The notes beneath the pieces were generated by a model. That model saw only the letters and a list, made by a program, of their open reading frames with translations. It searched no databases and was not told the origin of the DNA. Both the position numbers and the translations under genes were made by a program. 64,000 bases of DNA. It comes from Diprion similis. Lineage: Eukaryota; Arthropoda; Insecta; Hymenoptera; Diprionidae. The stretch is from positions 9,857,501-9,921,500 of the forward strand of contig NC_060110.1 in the NCBI RefSeq assembly GCF_021155765.1, in the 5' to 3' direction. Of this stretch, positions 35,037 to 47,458 are shown in pieces; the first letter of the stretch is position 1, and each line of letters opens with the position of its first letter.

Positions 35037-38000
35037 ACTGTCACATCGATTCTTGCGCAAACTAACCAAGTCCAAATGCCATGAAAATAGCATAGATGAA
35101 ATCGACAGCTAATCGAAAAATTTATGTTCTGTGGGGAGGAAACTGACGAGCGGTTGGTAAAATTCTCAAGAGCTTAAACTTTCGCGGTGGTGTAACCAAA
35201 CCGCTCAAACTCGTAAATCAAGACGCCTTATCGGTGCGCAGGGTTATGGATATGCGTCATCCACCCCGAGCGATTATTGCGTCGACATCATATCGCAAGT
35301 ACAAGACAAGCCACAAGAATCAGCGAGGAAGATCAGACTAATGCTGTGCCAGATTTCAAAGATCAGATGTCACGTTGTGGACAGCTTACGATGAGGAATA
35401 ATTAACGCTGGATTTCCGATTTCCACGAACCCCGCGCAACGTAGGTGAGAACTAAATTTCATTCGACCAATGCAACGTCGAGTTAATTTTATACGGATTT
35501 CCTCGGAATTTCCAATACGCGGAACGCTGCGCCCGAATGGATATTGCCCAGCGAACCGTATCGACAACTTCTTGTATGTTTTTTTCATACTGAATGCGTA
35601 AAGGTGAAGGAATAAGTTTTCAGAAAACCAAGAGCAAAAAAGGCCTTTTTACTCAACTTTGAAAGACTTGTGAAAACTACGTTGATCGGGCGTGAATACA
35701 ACAATTCTTTGATTCCTTCTTCACTGCTAAGCAATCGTGATAAACAACTAGAATTGAGCAGCAGTAAACAACCTGTTGTTCTACTCTTTTGATACTTGAG
35801 CCCTAAGGTGCAATAACAGTTTCACACGAGTTCGGCTGTTTTTGCTGATACGTATGCACACAATTATATTCTGGGAGCCGTGACGTCGTATTTCCGCATC
35901 CTGTTTTAAAATTTTATTGAACGTCTTCCGTTCACAGGCGTCTGACGTATGATGGTGATAAAAAAGTAACAAGTAAAGTCGTTTTTGAAGAAGATGTGGG
36001 GAGGATCATTAAAACACAATCTTTTTAGTTAAGTAAAAGAAACAACATTTAAAAAAAAAACACCCATATTACAAGAGAATTGATCAGTGGATCGAAAAAT
36101 GCCATGTCTGTTTGGCAATGCATGATCAAAGGGAAATCAAAGTTGAAACAGAATCAAATATCGATTCAATATACCAAGAACAACGTGAGACAATACTAAG
36201 GTCCGCAGTAACGCGCAGTTCACTTGACATAGTATTCTCAACATTTTTTTTTACATGACATAAATATACATATTCGTATGTATTATGTGTAGACACGATC
36301 ATTTGACACATCTAGAGATTATAAGAGAATTGCTTGAATTAATAAAGTGGCATTTCTAGTTTTCCTATTTTCTAGCACGACCGCGATGACGCGCATCTTC
36401 TACGAAACATCGATGCGTCCTAGCCATGAAAATTCTGATGTGCCCCCAGTCGATACATCTGCTGTTCCATGAATATTTCATTCCATTCGGTACATAATAT
36501 GTGCGTGGGGTAAAATGTGGGTTCAGGAAAACGTTTCATACCTGGTACCATAATCACGGTATCACGTGAGAAAGCCACCCTTGAAGCGTAAACCTTCATC
36601 TTCCTTCCGCGAGGAAGTTGAACTGTACGAAACTTTTTCTTCCCGCTGTCTAAAGAAATTTTCTACAACATATTTCACTCTCTTTCACCAACTCCTTCGC
36701 ATCCCTTCCTTTTGAGGCAGGAAGGCAATAGAGGAACGGAGTGAAATGTACCGGGAAAATTCCAAATGTACAACGCAGATACGTAATAATTACAGTGACG
36801 AAAACAACAACGATAGAATTTCAGGAAACAGTGGTGACCCAGTCTCTGTGAATAAAACAAGTCTGCACATCCTTTTTCTCGGAGGTTGGTTCAGTCGCGA
36901 AGACTGGGACGGAAAAAGGGGTCGTGGCCAGAGGCCAGTATCTATTCATGTGAATCCTGCCCTGTTTTACTCGTTGGCTTTTACGTTTTATCGGAAAGCC
37001 ACGTGCCGTTGGTTGTCCGGATAACAACGTTACGCCATGAATCGTATCACCGCGAAATACGCGGCACCTTTTGGTACACATATGTACACGATAATAAATA
37101 CGACCCGCTTTGAATTATTCGAAACTTGTTTGGAATTTTGGCGTTGAAGACGGTCGACAGGCGCCAAAAGTCAGGGGTGTTTTACCTTACATATTTACTT
37201 TACGTCACACGTGATCTTTCATTGGAAGAAACACTAAATTCCATCAACGACAAAGTGTTCATATGATGTTGAAAGTCGCCGTAAATACATCACTTACACA
37301 CCGAGTGTTAAGCACAGTTCTCACGAGTTAATGCCATTCGTACAACTTTTGTGCTCAGGCTTGGTAATCATAAATCGTGTGACGGACAATCTTTTAACGC
37401 AAACTCATCAAGTTCAATGTTTTTATACGTTTCAAACCTCCTTATTAACCTGCCGCACCCTTTTCATCCTTGGCGAAAAGGTTGCTAATGACGCGAATTC
37501 ACCATCGTGCCTTTACACTCCATCGAGATCCAAAGAGGTTTTTTATTTCATTCTAAGTCGACCAGATATTTATCTTTCAATATATATTTCGATATACCTG
37601 TGTATGGAATGGAGCTGAATCTGTTACGAGTTACTTAAAGCTACGTACCAAGAGTTCCGCGAGATTTAAATTCTCATCTATTTATATCCGCTTCGGTATA
37701 TCTGCAGCGTAAGCTGAATAGTTTTTTTTGGCTGCAACTGTACCAAGCGACTGACTTGCAAAGGTATCTTACGTTTACGGAGGAAGACGTCTACTGCAAA
37801 GCTTGTCTCAATCCATAGGCAGAGAAGTTCTATAATTATTCACAAGTGAAAGACGATTCAATTAATTATTGGCTCGTTAATTAGAAAGATACGATACGTT
37901 GAAACAGTCCTGAGTTGATTAAATTAAGGCGTTTCAAATTGTTTTTACAATCTAATTAACGTGGTGTAATAATTAACATGCGCAACGGTGTCGAGTGTAC

Positions 38001-38611
38001 GTGATTATCATTTTGCAAGTACGATTTTCGTACATTTTTGAATATCCTGCGAGGGCGTGACACGCCCAGTTATACTTTGTAATGTTAAAAGTGATGGATC
38101 TGAAAGGCCTTCCTTCGTGCCTTCCTTCCTTCCTTCCTTCCTTGGTTACCAACACCTCCCACTCGTTAAGCTTCGTCGTAAGCGGGGTACGTGGACCGCA
38201 TATTACAACGATTTCATTTCTATGAGGAAAGATTTAGGCGACTCACGTGACGTACATACATAAAAAATATCAAACCATGATTCGCACGGAGTTCTTCAAA
38301 AGTTCCTCTTTTTTCATCACTCATTCCAAAAGTTCTCAATGAAAATCGTGACCCGTATTCCAAGACCAGAATATTCGGTATTTAATATTTATTCACTTCA
38401 TGTTGCGCGAACTTTCACCTCAAAATCCGATAAATCCAATAATCACCCAACTGGTTTTGCGAATCCCCGAGTTCAGCCCATTTTACGACTACGTACTCGC
38501 TGTCTTCCGAACGTGTTGAATGCAATTTGGAACTAACGAGATGTGTTCAACGCACCGTGATCCTGCAGTTGCACTTGGTGGCTCTACGTCGAAGTTAGAG
38601 ACTCAAATTAC
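35037..38611. other. Intergenic region
   Basis: No supported gene. A CCTT microsatellite lies at 38120-38143. GC-richer patches near 35220-35560 and 36840-37080 have open frames on both strands without motifs or splice consistency. Confidence 0.4.
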
Positions 38612-38646
38612 CCGGAGCAGTTCAGAAGTTTGAAACTTGATTACAA

Positions 38647-38719
38647 ATGGCTGCTTTACGAAGGTCAGCTTTACCCGCCCTTTGGGGCCTAAGCCGAGAA
38701 GGGAACTCATGTTTATCAA
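38647..38719 (+). CDS. Candidate first exon of a mitochondrial-type protein
   Basis: ATG in good context (ACAAATGG) opens 24 codons reading MAALRRSALPALWGLSREGN and ends in phase 1 at a consensus donor (GTAAGT at 38720). The basic, hydroxyl-rich start resembles a mitochondrial targeting peptide. One in-phase continuation is 40359-40420 (acceptor CTCTTCTAG), reading PENELLHCYSTRSFKGLFK then TAA beside an AATAAA signal, for a total of about 44 residues. The same DNA can be read as a minus-strand exon (38688-38612), so strand and reality are both uncertain. Confidence 0.25.
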
Positions 38720-39408
38720 GTAAGTAGACGGGTATATTATCATCAACGAATCCCAAGTTTACATCAAATTCTCAGGTCTCAGTAAATCGGGGATTGCATC
38801 GACCGAAAACTCGATGCATTACAATCTTGATCACAATTTTTGAAAACGCGAGCTCACTTCTCTCGCTCACATTTCTCGCAACAATGAATTTGCGACCGGG
38901 AAAACAATCAACTTGTTTGTTAAATCAAGAAGTGCCCGTAATTCTCAAGTGGATTGACTGTCGCTAATTAACGATGTATTGTTAGGTACACATACACGGG
39001 TCGTAAAAGCATGCCGTCAATCAATAACAACTGCAATTATTAGTATAGGGAATAAAAAACTAGATTGAAGTCTAGAGAAGCAACGTAGTTATTCTTGATT
39101 CGATTGGGTTGAAATGCTGATTTATATTCGAAAAAGGGTATTCTGATTGTGAATTGGACCCTACACCCTCGCTACGGTGTAGATAATAATATATTTCACC
39201 TTGATTGAAGGTACGGACGAAACAGTAAATTGTATCTGTCAACAAAGCGCCGCTGCTGTAAGCTTTCCGGCGTCTGTTATTGCGACAAGCATGCGTCGCA
39301 TCAGCGAACGAATAGAAGAAGAAACACCGCAAGGACTAATAATTATTCGCGTCTGTTCGCCTGATTGTACTCAGATTATAACAAATTATAACAAATTCGG
39401 TTACTTAC

Positions 39409-39532
39409 CGACTGCCGTGCATATCCCCAAAATCCTAGTTACCGGCGTCAATCTGCTTTCGGGTGGTCTGCTGTATCCCGTCATCTTCGAAGTATCACCC
39501 AGAAGCTCGAAGTCCTTCTCATCAGTCACCAT
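39409..39532 (-). CDS. Candidate first coding exon, unknown protein
   Basis: On the minus strand an ATG at 39532 opens 41 codons (MVTDEKDFELLGDTSKMTGY, then PPESRLTPVTRILGICTAV), ending in phase 1 at a consensus GTAAGT donor (39408). An acidic, soluble start running into a hydrophobic stretch would suit a membrane protein whose first membrane segment crosses the exon border. Upstream DNA (39640-39800) is CpG-rich like a promoter. A possible next exon is 38688-38612 (acceptor TTCCCTTCTCGGCTTAG, matching phase, about 25 codons). I do not recognise the family. Confidence 0.4.
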
Positions 39533-41696
39533 TAAAAATTACCCGATCCCCCCTGACTCAGCGGGCAAAGCTCTAGCTACGATGGAACCAGTTTTCACTA
39601 CGAGTTAACATCGCGATTTCGTCTTGGTTTATTTTTCCAGGAATAGTTGGGGTTGGGAAAGGTTCACGTTAAGCTCTTAACGCACCGCGAGTTCGCGCGC
39701 GACTGATCTTCACTCGTGAGGTTTCGAGCTTTCCCAACACCTCGCGCCGAAAGTTTGCGTCGGCGCTTTCCGCGAAGTTTCTTAACTTCGTTTGTCTTTC
39801 AGATGTCTCGTTGAAAGTCGCATTAGTCTTGTTTAACTTCATTTCACGAATGTTAGTTTCGAATTTTCATCTCCCTTGCGTTTGCACAATTTGATCGTAT
39901 GATTTCCTCTTTGAGAAAAGCGATTCTGTCTAGATACGGATAAAATGAGCCCATCATCGAAGCGTGTCACGAAATCCGCAATTAGGTTTGAGGGATGGGC
40001 GGTATAATTACGTTGCATCGACGAAAAGAGGAAATACGCAGTTGGTCGCATATACGATTTTTTATTCCGAAGATACTCACAACGCGTGTGGTTTACAAAA
40101 ATATACTGTATACATTTATATCGGTTAAGTGATTTGATTGCATATTAAAATAAAAGGGTATACGCGATCTTCGATAATTTCGAATAAGCGATTTTTTTTT
40201 AACATACTTTGTGACTATGCTGAATTTGATCGTGTTCTATAATTCAAATTACTTACATCAGAAGTGTGAATTTCACTAATGGATTTGAAACACTTTTCAC
40301 CGGTTGTAAAAATTCATTTCATCTTTCAAAATATCGTTGAACTGTTTGCCTCTTCTAGTGCCTGAAAACGAGCTGTTACATTGCTACTCGACAAGGTCTT
40401 TTAAGGGTCTTTTCAAATAAATATAATAAGTTCTAAAGAGAAAGAATTTTCTCGGTAAAAGTTATCAAGTACCGAGGAAATGTTTTTCTGAAAAAACGGA
40501 ACGTTACGTACGTTTTTCACATCGATGAACCCCCCAAATCGAGGAATGCGCGATATCCTGATCCACTGAACTCGAACATCCCCAACTCCATGTGCTTTGC
40601 TACCATTAGTAACGACAATCAATCAATCGAGCTGACATATATACGTACAAAAAGCTCTCTCTACACCCCAATAAACATACATACATACATACATCCGGAC
40701 CGTTAATGCCAGTGTTTGCGGCATCGGTTCGTTGACAAAGCGCACACACATATTACGGGAATGTTTGTCTTCATCTTTTATCCACTCGAAGCTTTTTCTC
40801 TCTATCTCCCCCACTGACTCCCCGTAATAAACGGACAACGGACATACAGACCCGCCTAAAATACACTTGTGTACGTACAACACACAAATGCTAGGCGTTC
40901 TATTTTTGCCAAGGCTGCAGGCAAATAGGCGAGAAGCAGAAACGCATCTCGAGCAGTTCAAGTTGGCTTGTTATCAGATTCGTTAAGTTGCCAGTGCTAT
41001 TTTCATAAATTTATGCCCTGGAATATTTCTATTAAAAAACTGTCGTGAAGCAAAGGAAGTGCAAATATTACGGTTATTCGGATGCAGTACTAAGAATGCT
41101 CGGTTGAGGCTAATTTCCCATCGTCCGCACTCATCAATAACAATCGTCCAAATCTCTTTATTTTGCTTTGGTTGTTTTTTCTTTTCATGACTGGAACAGT
41201 TCTAACCGGGATATACGCACATGCACTTGCAAAAAATCTGTTCAGATCCGATCAGACTAACGGTATAAAGAAATTCATCCGTAAAGCCTAGAAGAGTTCT
41301 TATCATTTCACCTTCTTTTCGCGGACGGCCGCATTTGTTATCAATGCATTTAACCTAAGTCTGCGGTATCTGCGGTAAAGTAAGATGAAATGAATACATC
41401 TTATCTACATCTCGTATTCGTATGCCAAATCAATCACGGCATCTTATCAAACACGGCGAGGTGTCTAGTACGTGCGATAATGAGCTGCTGTACTATCCGA
41501 TTAGCTCGGAATAAATTTTGGTCCCTTTCGTTCAACGTAACTCCGCCGACGACCTTATTTCACGATCATGGCCAGTAATTAAACACATATATTTGTACGA
41601 ATTCGAACAATTCCTAATGAATTTCGTGCTTTTTTACGATAGGCGTAACGCTGTCGGTAAATTTTTCATCACACGGTATAATAGCGTTCGAAAATC
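39533..41696. other. Intergenic region with CpG-rich patch
   Basis: 39640-39800 is CpG-rich and probably a promoter or 5' UTR for the leftward candidate exon. A tetranucleotide ACAT repeat occurs near 40675-40695. Remaining small ORFs, including 40623-40961 on the minus strand, look spurious. Confidence 0.4.
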
Positions 41697-43915
41697 TCAT
41701 CTCGCGTCATTATTCTTTACTTTATTTCCTATCTTCTTAACATTTCGCGAGCTGAACTCCCATCCAGCGCTCGTCACGTTCATCCTCGATTTTTGCCTCA
41801 CTATTCGCTTGCCGTGAATTTCGAGGCATGTTCTCTCAGCAGCTCGATTCGCGAGGGGGGATATCGGCATTATTTCACGAGGGATAGGACTTAATGAGTT
41901 CCGACTTCTTCTCGGCTGGCTGAAGGACGTTGCCAACGATCTGGAATAAAAATTATCCTACTATCAACCTCAGCTTAAAGTGAGAAAGTGCAAATGTCGC
42001 CTGGAGTAAAAATTTCATCCACCGATTATACCTGCGCTGGCTACTCGGAAGCCTCGTTATGTCGATCGGAGCCAACTTGACGTTCTTCGGCCACACAGTC
42101 GGACAAACCGGCGTTTGCCAAGCGGAATGAACTTGCGGTATCTCAAGGAGACCAACTCGACGAGCCGAAGTCGTTTTGAAACCAGAATTAACGCTCCTGG
42201 CGGATCCTGGAAATTACAGAGACGAGGAAATGTTATATAGTTTACTCCAAGTTCTTGCAAAATATTTTTACCGGAGATAATCAGCATATTTTACTCACTT
42301 TGCCCTAGCGAAGATTCGAGAGACAGTCTCATCGATGTCAGAGGCGTTGATTTCAGCGTCGAAAAGCTCTCTTTAGTGCTCGTCGCAAACGGTACCGGAC
42401 TGACGATTATTTTTTCAGTAAAAACTGTCCCGAGTGCATTTCTGGGCAGCTGTGGCGTGTAAAGACGGTCTGTGTTCGCCGAAACACAGTCAGAAGTCCT
42501 CTCTCTCATATTTCTTTGCCTCCGAGCGGATATTGGCATGATGCTTCCTTTACTGGAATGTTGTAATTTTATATTAGACTAATGATGCGATTGAAAGTGG
42601 CGCTGAATTCCGTTGACTTAATAGCCGGTAAACAGAAAGAGTAGGTTTGATGACGTGAGAAAAGCTTCTCACGTTTGTCCAATCTTTACATGAGTGATTG
42701 AAGCATTTAATATCAAACCTTGAGGTTGTTGTATTGCATCAATGGTTTCTTTCTACGTCACAGATTCTCCAAATTTTAAACAACATGACGAGGAATTAAC
42801 TATATGAAAAATAAAGTGAAGGAGAAAAATACCTTGAAATAAATTGTAAATTACTTTCGTTTCGAATCAGGCAACCTACCCAACGGAGAATCTTGTCGCA
42901 GATTTTTCAGCGTGGAAACTGTTTTTCCGAACTTCCGGCAGACATCCAGACACTTCAAGAGCGTCGCTAGATTCCTCCCTCTCGTTTTTGTGCAATTTTG
43001 AGTTCCGATGGGTTTGGCCGACGAACTCGTTCGCAGTTCTGTGATTCCCGAGGGGATTTCTACCGCTGTAAGTTGGCGCCGGAGTTATTCTCAGCACAGC
43101 GTCCAAGTTCTGACTCAACGATTCGTCGACTTCGTTGTCCGCCAATAGTTGGGCACAAACAAAGTCTAGAATCATATCAAGAACTTCGTTCCGCGTCTCT
43201 TCCCGGTTGCGACCATCCGAAGCATCTTCCTCACCCTGTTTTAACGGTAGCGCGCATGCCATCAGAATAGGATTTATTCAAACAGTATATACCGCATGAA
43301 AGCTTTCGAAACGAATCAGTTCAACGTGTGAAAAAAGGGCAACAATTTTCCATCTTAATTTAACGCGGATAATATGAATATTATAAACTGCTGACTCACA
43401 TTTGTCGGCACTTTGTGCTCTTCGATTATTTCTTCGACCGTCGAGGGAGCCTCTTTTTCTTTCACGTCAACGGGTGCCAAGTTGTCGCTGTTAGCATCGA
43501 CTACCTGACGCCTCTGCAATCCCTTGCCGATAACTCGCAGGTGAGGAAGTTGAGTTCTCCACTGTATGCATTCGCTCCGCAAGCTCTCTGATGTAACTTG
43601 GTTATCCTCGTCGTACAAAGTTCTCTCCACAGCTTCCCACTGGTCAATTACTTTCTTCGTTGCAACTTCTTCCATCTCTTCCGGCCAAGATATCGACGTG
43701 CCGCTGCTGCGACGATCCCAGCTCCAAGAATCGTCCTCTGCTTTTGCCCACGGATGATGCGACATATTCGCAGCGCTTTTGGCGAACGGTTTTTGCGCCG
43801 GAACCATGGGACAATGATTTTTGAAACCATTTTCTTTTTGTTTCTGCACTGTCATGTCCGTCGGGAGTTCGGGGTGCTTCAATTTCTCTGTCAGTGGTCT
43901 GGTCAAAAATTTCAT
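41697..43915 (-). CDS. FAM149-family protein (DUF3719 domain)
   Basis: Five minus-strand exons join in phase with GT-AG borders: 43915-43400, 43235-42880, 42552-42299, 42206-42032 and 41940-41697, giving about 514 residues if the start is the ATG at 43915. The first exon holds the DUF3719 core (residues about 90-132): WEAVERTLYDE, an SECIQW segment and LPHLRVIGK. This matches FAM149A/B1, where the corresponding stretch is LQEECQQW then FPHLRILGR. Exon 2 carries the helical EVLDMILDFVCAQL block. Later exons are basic, Ser/Arg-rich and probably disordered, including CLEIHGKRIVRQ near the C terminus. Human FAM149B1 (582 residues) is linked to ciliary function and Joubert syndrome; whether that applies here is inference. 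An ATG lies further upstream in the same frame, and a non-coding 5' exon is possible. Confidence 0.78.
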
Positions 43916-44669
43916 ATTTTTATTTAAAATTGAGTTTGAAATTGTATAGACTTTCGATGATAAACTAGATCTTATCGAAATTGGGATGGTCGACGAATAT
44001 GTCTGGACTCTCAATGAACAAGAAATGATCCGAACAAGATTTAAAATGTGTAGCTTTGATTATGAGTATACCTAATAATCCCGATTTTGTCCTAGCTTTA
44101 CTAAAATTTCCCCAAATTATTGCTCCAATACCAATCTTATTCCTCTTAGCAAGTATATTCCAGGAATAGGTATTATTAATTTGCCAGTGATTGACAATAT
44201 TATAAGATGGTAAATAACTAGTTTCATTCGAATCTGATATTGCTTCAGAAATCAATAAATCCAATTTCAGCTTTATAGCTGCCGTTTTAACATATCAGCG
44301 GGATTAGTTCACATGATTTCGATAATATTCTCACATTTGTTCCAAAACACGGCTATTCATTCACTATCAGAGTTTGGTCACGATTATCTTTGACATCATG
44401 AAGCCAGCAGTGACTCGAGAAAAAAGCAAATCTAAACAAATAATTAACTCATACCGATAATTGCTTGATAATTTAATTACTGATACTGCGACGAAAAGTT
44501 TCCAATGTATATATGTTATATACAGCGTGTGATATGAAAACTTTGAGTTTTGAACTTTGAATTTCGAATGCTATTCCAGTCCTAAAAAGTAATTCCAAAA
44601 GTACATTTTCAATGCTCATATTACACTTTCTATGCATGAGACTACACAAGTTTAATTCTCATGATTGTG

Positions 44670-44867
44670 TTAATCCGTACACAGTCTATGATCTTCTGCA
44701 CGTGCTATTAGAGCGCGGGAAAAGCCGTGCTTAACGCAGACAAATGTGTGTACAGCTGGTCTCAGTGGCTGGAAAGTTTCATAGTCACGCAAATCGCGTA
44801 GCGCCAACGAAAACGTATGCTGATATTTCTCATCTACATGTTCGATCGCTCGACTTTCCTCAGACAT
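44670..44867 (-). CDS. Small ORF, 65 residues, unknown
   Basis: Starts MSEESRAIEHVDEKYQHTFS and ends with a TAA at 44670. It is noticeably less AT-rich than its flanks and has a balanced codon mix, charged N-terminal half and two Cys in the C-terminal half. No signal peptide, membrane segment or known motif is visible. It lies about 0.75 kb upstream of the FAM149-like start on the same strand, so it might be an alternative upstream exon of that gene, a small protein, or chance. Confidence 0.22.
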   Translation of the reverse strand: MSEESRAIEHVDEKYQHTFSLALRDLRDYETFQPLRPAVHTFVCVKHGFSRALIARAEDHRLCTD

Positions 44868-46181
44868 AAGTATTCATTAACTGCCGACAAGAGTTCTAAC
44901 TCTTACACGGCACGGGAAAACTACATGATTTTATTATTATTATTAATGAAATGTATGTGAATGTTGGAATTTTATTTCGCAATCACGTTACGTATAATAT
45001 TTTCAATTACAGCTGTTATGTACGTACAAGCATACAAATATATAATCTGCAGTGCACTATACTCATCACATGTTGATTACCTCAAATTGTGACTGACATT
45101 GAAAGGGTATTTGAGACGGACTTATACATGGGACAGAATTTACGGTTGAAGCATGTACCAATAGCTGCTGAATTGAAGAAATGAAGCAAATTTAAACAAC
45201 TCGCAGCTTCGACTCGAAGGTCACTGCGAACATTGTCGACCTCAATTACGGTAACATGATATGAAAATGAGATATATTACTCTCGGCTATGTAAATTGCA
45301 AGTCGTAGCATAAAGCTCGATCAAGGTGAAACGACGGTATGATGATTATCATTCATAGTTGTTTATAAATCCAGTTGTAAATCGATATTGGCAATAGGTT
45401 ATACACGTAGATACGTGAATTTGATATGGGTCAGGGGTTGGATAAAAACTTTTCTTGCAAATACACACCTGTGCACAAATACGATTAGTGCATGCGACAA
45501 TCAGAACGACAACTTTGGCCAAAGAGTATTTGATTCTATGTACCGTACTGATTTTAATAGTTGCGGTACAATATTTAACATCGGATAATAGTTAGCTTAC
45601 AAACAGCGAGAAGAGTGGATCAAAGTGAATCATGTTACGTACACGCTTCTTTTTGATGTCTTCCTATGCATTTCATGCTTCTTCGTCGCGAAACGTCAAC
45701 GCCGAGGCAGGTGTTCACAAGCGTCATAAGAATTATTGATTATTTCATTAGCGGCCAGTTTTATACTTCTGCATGTGATGCGATGGGAACTTGAATTGAA
45801 CATCTTACTATTGTAACGTGTAAACAGACTTTTCTAATCTAATATTCTAAACGCGATTGTCTTTGATTTTGGAGAAAATGAACCGCTTGCTGGAGCAAAT
45901 GCGTGAATTCTCTCGTGCTTGTTTTGGGCTCATTGCGCGTGCTTCAAAATGGCCGCGCTCTGCCACCTCGCAGCCGTGTTTGGAGCTTCTTATATGCCGA
46001 TGGTTTGGAGCCAACACAGTGATCAGCACACGAGCTGTATTATATATGTTGCTCCGTGGCTGTGTTGTGCAATTTCCAAATGACGTTCATACCACGCAGT
46101 CGACTCATGGAATCGGCCGATCGAGGAGGCGCTGAAATTTAAAATAATGGCCGTAGGCAGCTTCTTTTCGACGCCCTGATT

Positions 46182-46197
46182 GGCGGGAAAATTTGAA
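46182..46197 (+). promoter_or_regulatory. CDE/CHR-like cell-cycle promoter element with adjacent E2F/CCAAT
   Basis: GGCGGG, exactly four bases, then TTTGAA matches the spacing of the bipartite CDE/CHR element bound by DREAM/MuvB complexes. The overlapping TTGGCGGGAAA is an E2F-type site and ATTGG just upstream is an inverted CCAAT. It sits in a GC-rich patch with AAAATGGCCGC motifs. Which gene it would serve is unclear; the nearest are the FAM149-like gene (leftward) and Sar1 (rightward). Confidence 0.35.
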
Positions 46198-47430
46198 AAC
46201 TGCACGGCAAGCGGCTTCACCCTTTGGAAAAGACATTTAAAATGTGTCCTACGATACATTTTTGGACCTTAAAAACATATCCTCACATTCAATTTGAAAG
46301 AATTCTTCTTCATGCAAAAAATTGCATACGCTGCAGCATTGTTTTTTTTAAATTAGTATTGGTTTTTGGAAGCAAAAAAAAAAAAATTGAAAGGCACTCC
46401 ATGAGAGATTACTGAATGTTCCTAGAGATAGTGAACTAAATGAGAAATTATGTTATTGCTATTTTTTAAACTTCTGCGGACTATTATTACGCGATTACTT
46501 ATGTAATGGGTTACAAAAGAAAAAGTTTTTTGATCATTGTGCTGTCTGACGATCGTCTCAATAGATGTATCCCCAACAACGTCAATATTCGTTATAAATT
46601 CAGTTCGATCGGTTATTATTTAAGATAATATTTGAGATATGAGCGTGTCTGGCCTTTTATATAAAAAAAATGATTTATCTATTACATACATTAGTTGGTT
46701 TCAGTATCATTCGGATTTTAGACAATGACCCACAAGAATTTCCTTTATTTTTTGTGAGTCAAGTTTAATTTTCAATGATACACTATTTGCATGACTTGTG
46801 CCGTTGACTGAAGAATATATTTTTTTGTGTTTATATACGTATTTACATGTACGTACAAGAGGTGCAGAATCCGGTTGCTGTTCCAAGTTGAAACGAGTTC
46901 GGGAATTATTGCAGTCCTCTATTCAAAACAAACGTGCATTGCACCGCTGTTCAAATATAACACGTAAGAATTTTCGTTCCAATTTCAAAACCAGAATTGA
47001 ATATATTGAGTACTTGATTCGAAAACCCAGATATAATGCGTCGACTGTGTCAACCGCGATGTAATGCGGGTCTCGAAATGCAGGCGTTTGAAAAATCATA
47101 CTATTTTGATGTATGTACAATCGTACATACATTATTCTTAATCGAATACCTGACTGAGTTCACAATTCTTCAGAACATATTCACCTGAGTCTCAACGGGT
47201 ACATAAACATTGCGAATGACTCAAAATACATAATTAAAGACTATGTGCGTAATATTGAATTAAATTATAGGCGTACGTAGCATATTCTTATTTGCGAATA
47301 AAACGCTCTACACTTTAAGTGCAGGCACCGTAACGTTGTAACTGAATTTATTTGATAATAGCATTGTGAATAATTTATTCGTTCGGTATCGCAGTTCAAA
47401 TATCCCGCCGTGTTTGTAACGGTGACTTGA

Positions 47431-47458
47431 CAATATGGCCGCCGGAAGTGGACGTCAC
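47431..47458 (+). promoter_or_regulatory. Sar1 promoter: ETS site abutting CRE-like site
   Basis: CCGGAAGTG (47442-47450) is a consensus ETS/GABP site and is followed immediately by GACGTCAC (47451-47458), a CRE-like half palindrome. The CAATATGGCCGCC just before resembles a YY1/Pho-type motif. This dense arrangement about 100 bp before the first Sar1 intron is typical of TATA-less housekeeping promoters. The start site is probably close to here but is not determined. Confidence 0.5.

Larger units (their letters stand above)
43916..47430. other. Region between FAM149-like gene and Sar1
   Basis: Mostly AT-rich. Features of note are a 65-codon minus-strand ORF (44867-44670), a GC-rich patch at 45860-46200 that looks like a promoter, and a CDE/CHR-like element at 46182-46197. 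The minus-strand ORF at 44264-43965 faintly resembles retrotransposon endonuclease sequence but is too weak to call. Confidence 0.4.

Noticed and set aside
40623-40961. 112-codon minus-strand ORF
   Set aside because: Ends in translation of an ACAT microsatellite (repeated MYVCMYVY) and has no motifs.
43965-44264. 99-codon minus-strand ORF faintly like a LINE endonuclease (LLISE, a YLPSYNIV stretch, then GIGAIIWG)
   Set aside because: No catalytic residues could be placed with confidence, and it runs directly into the FAM149-like 5' exon region; chance similarity is likely.
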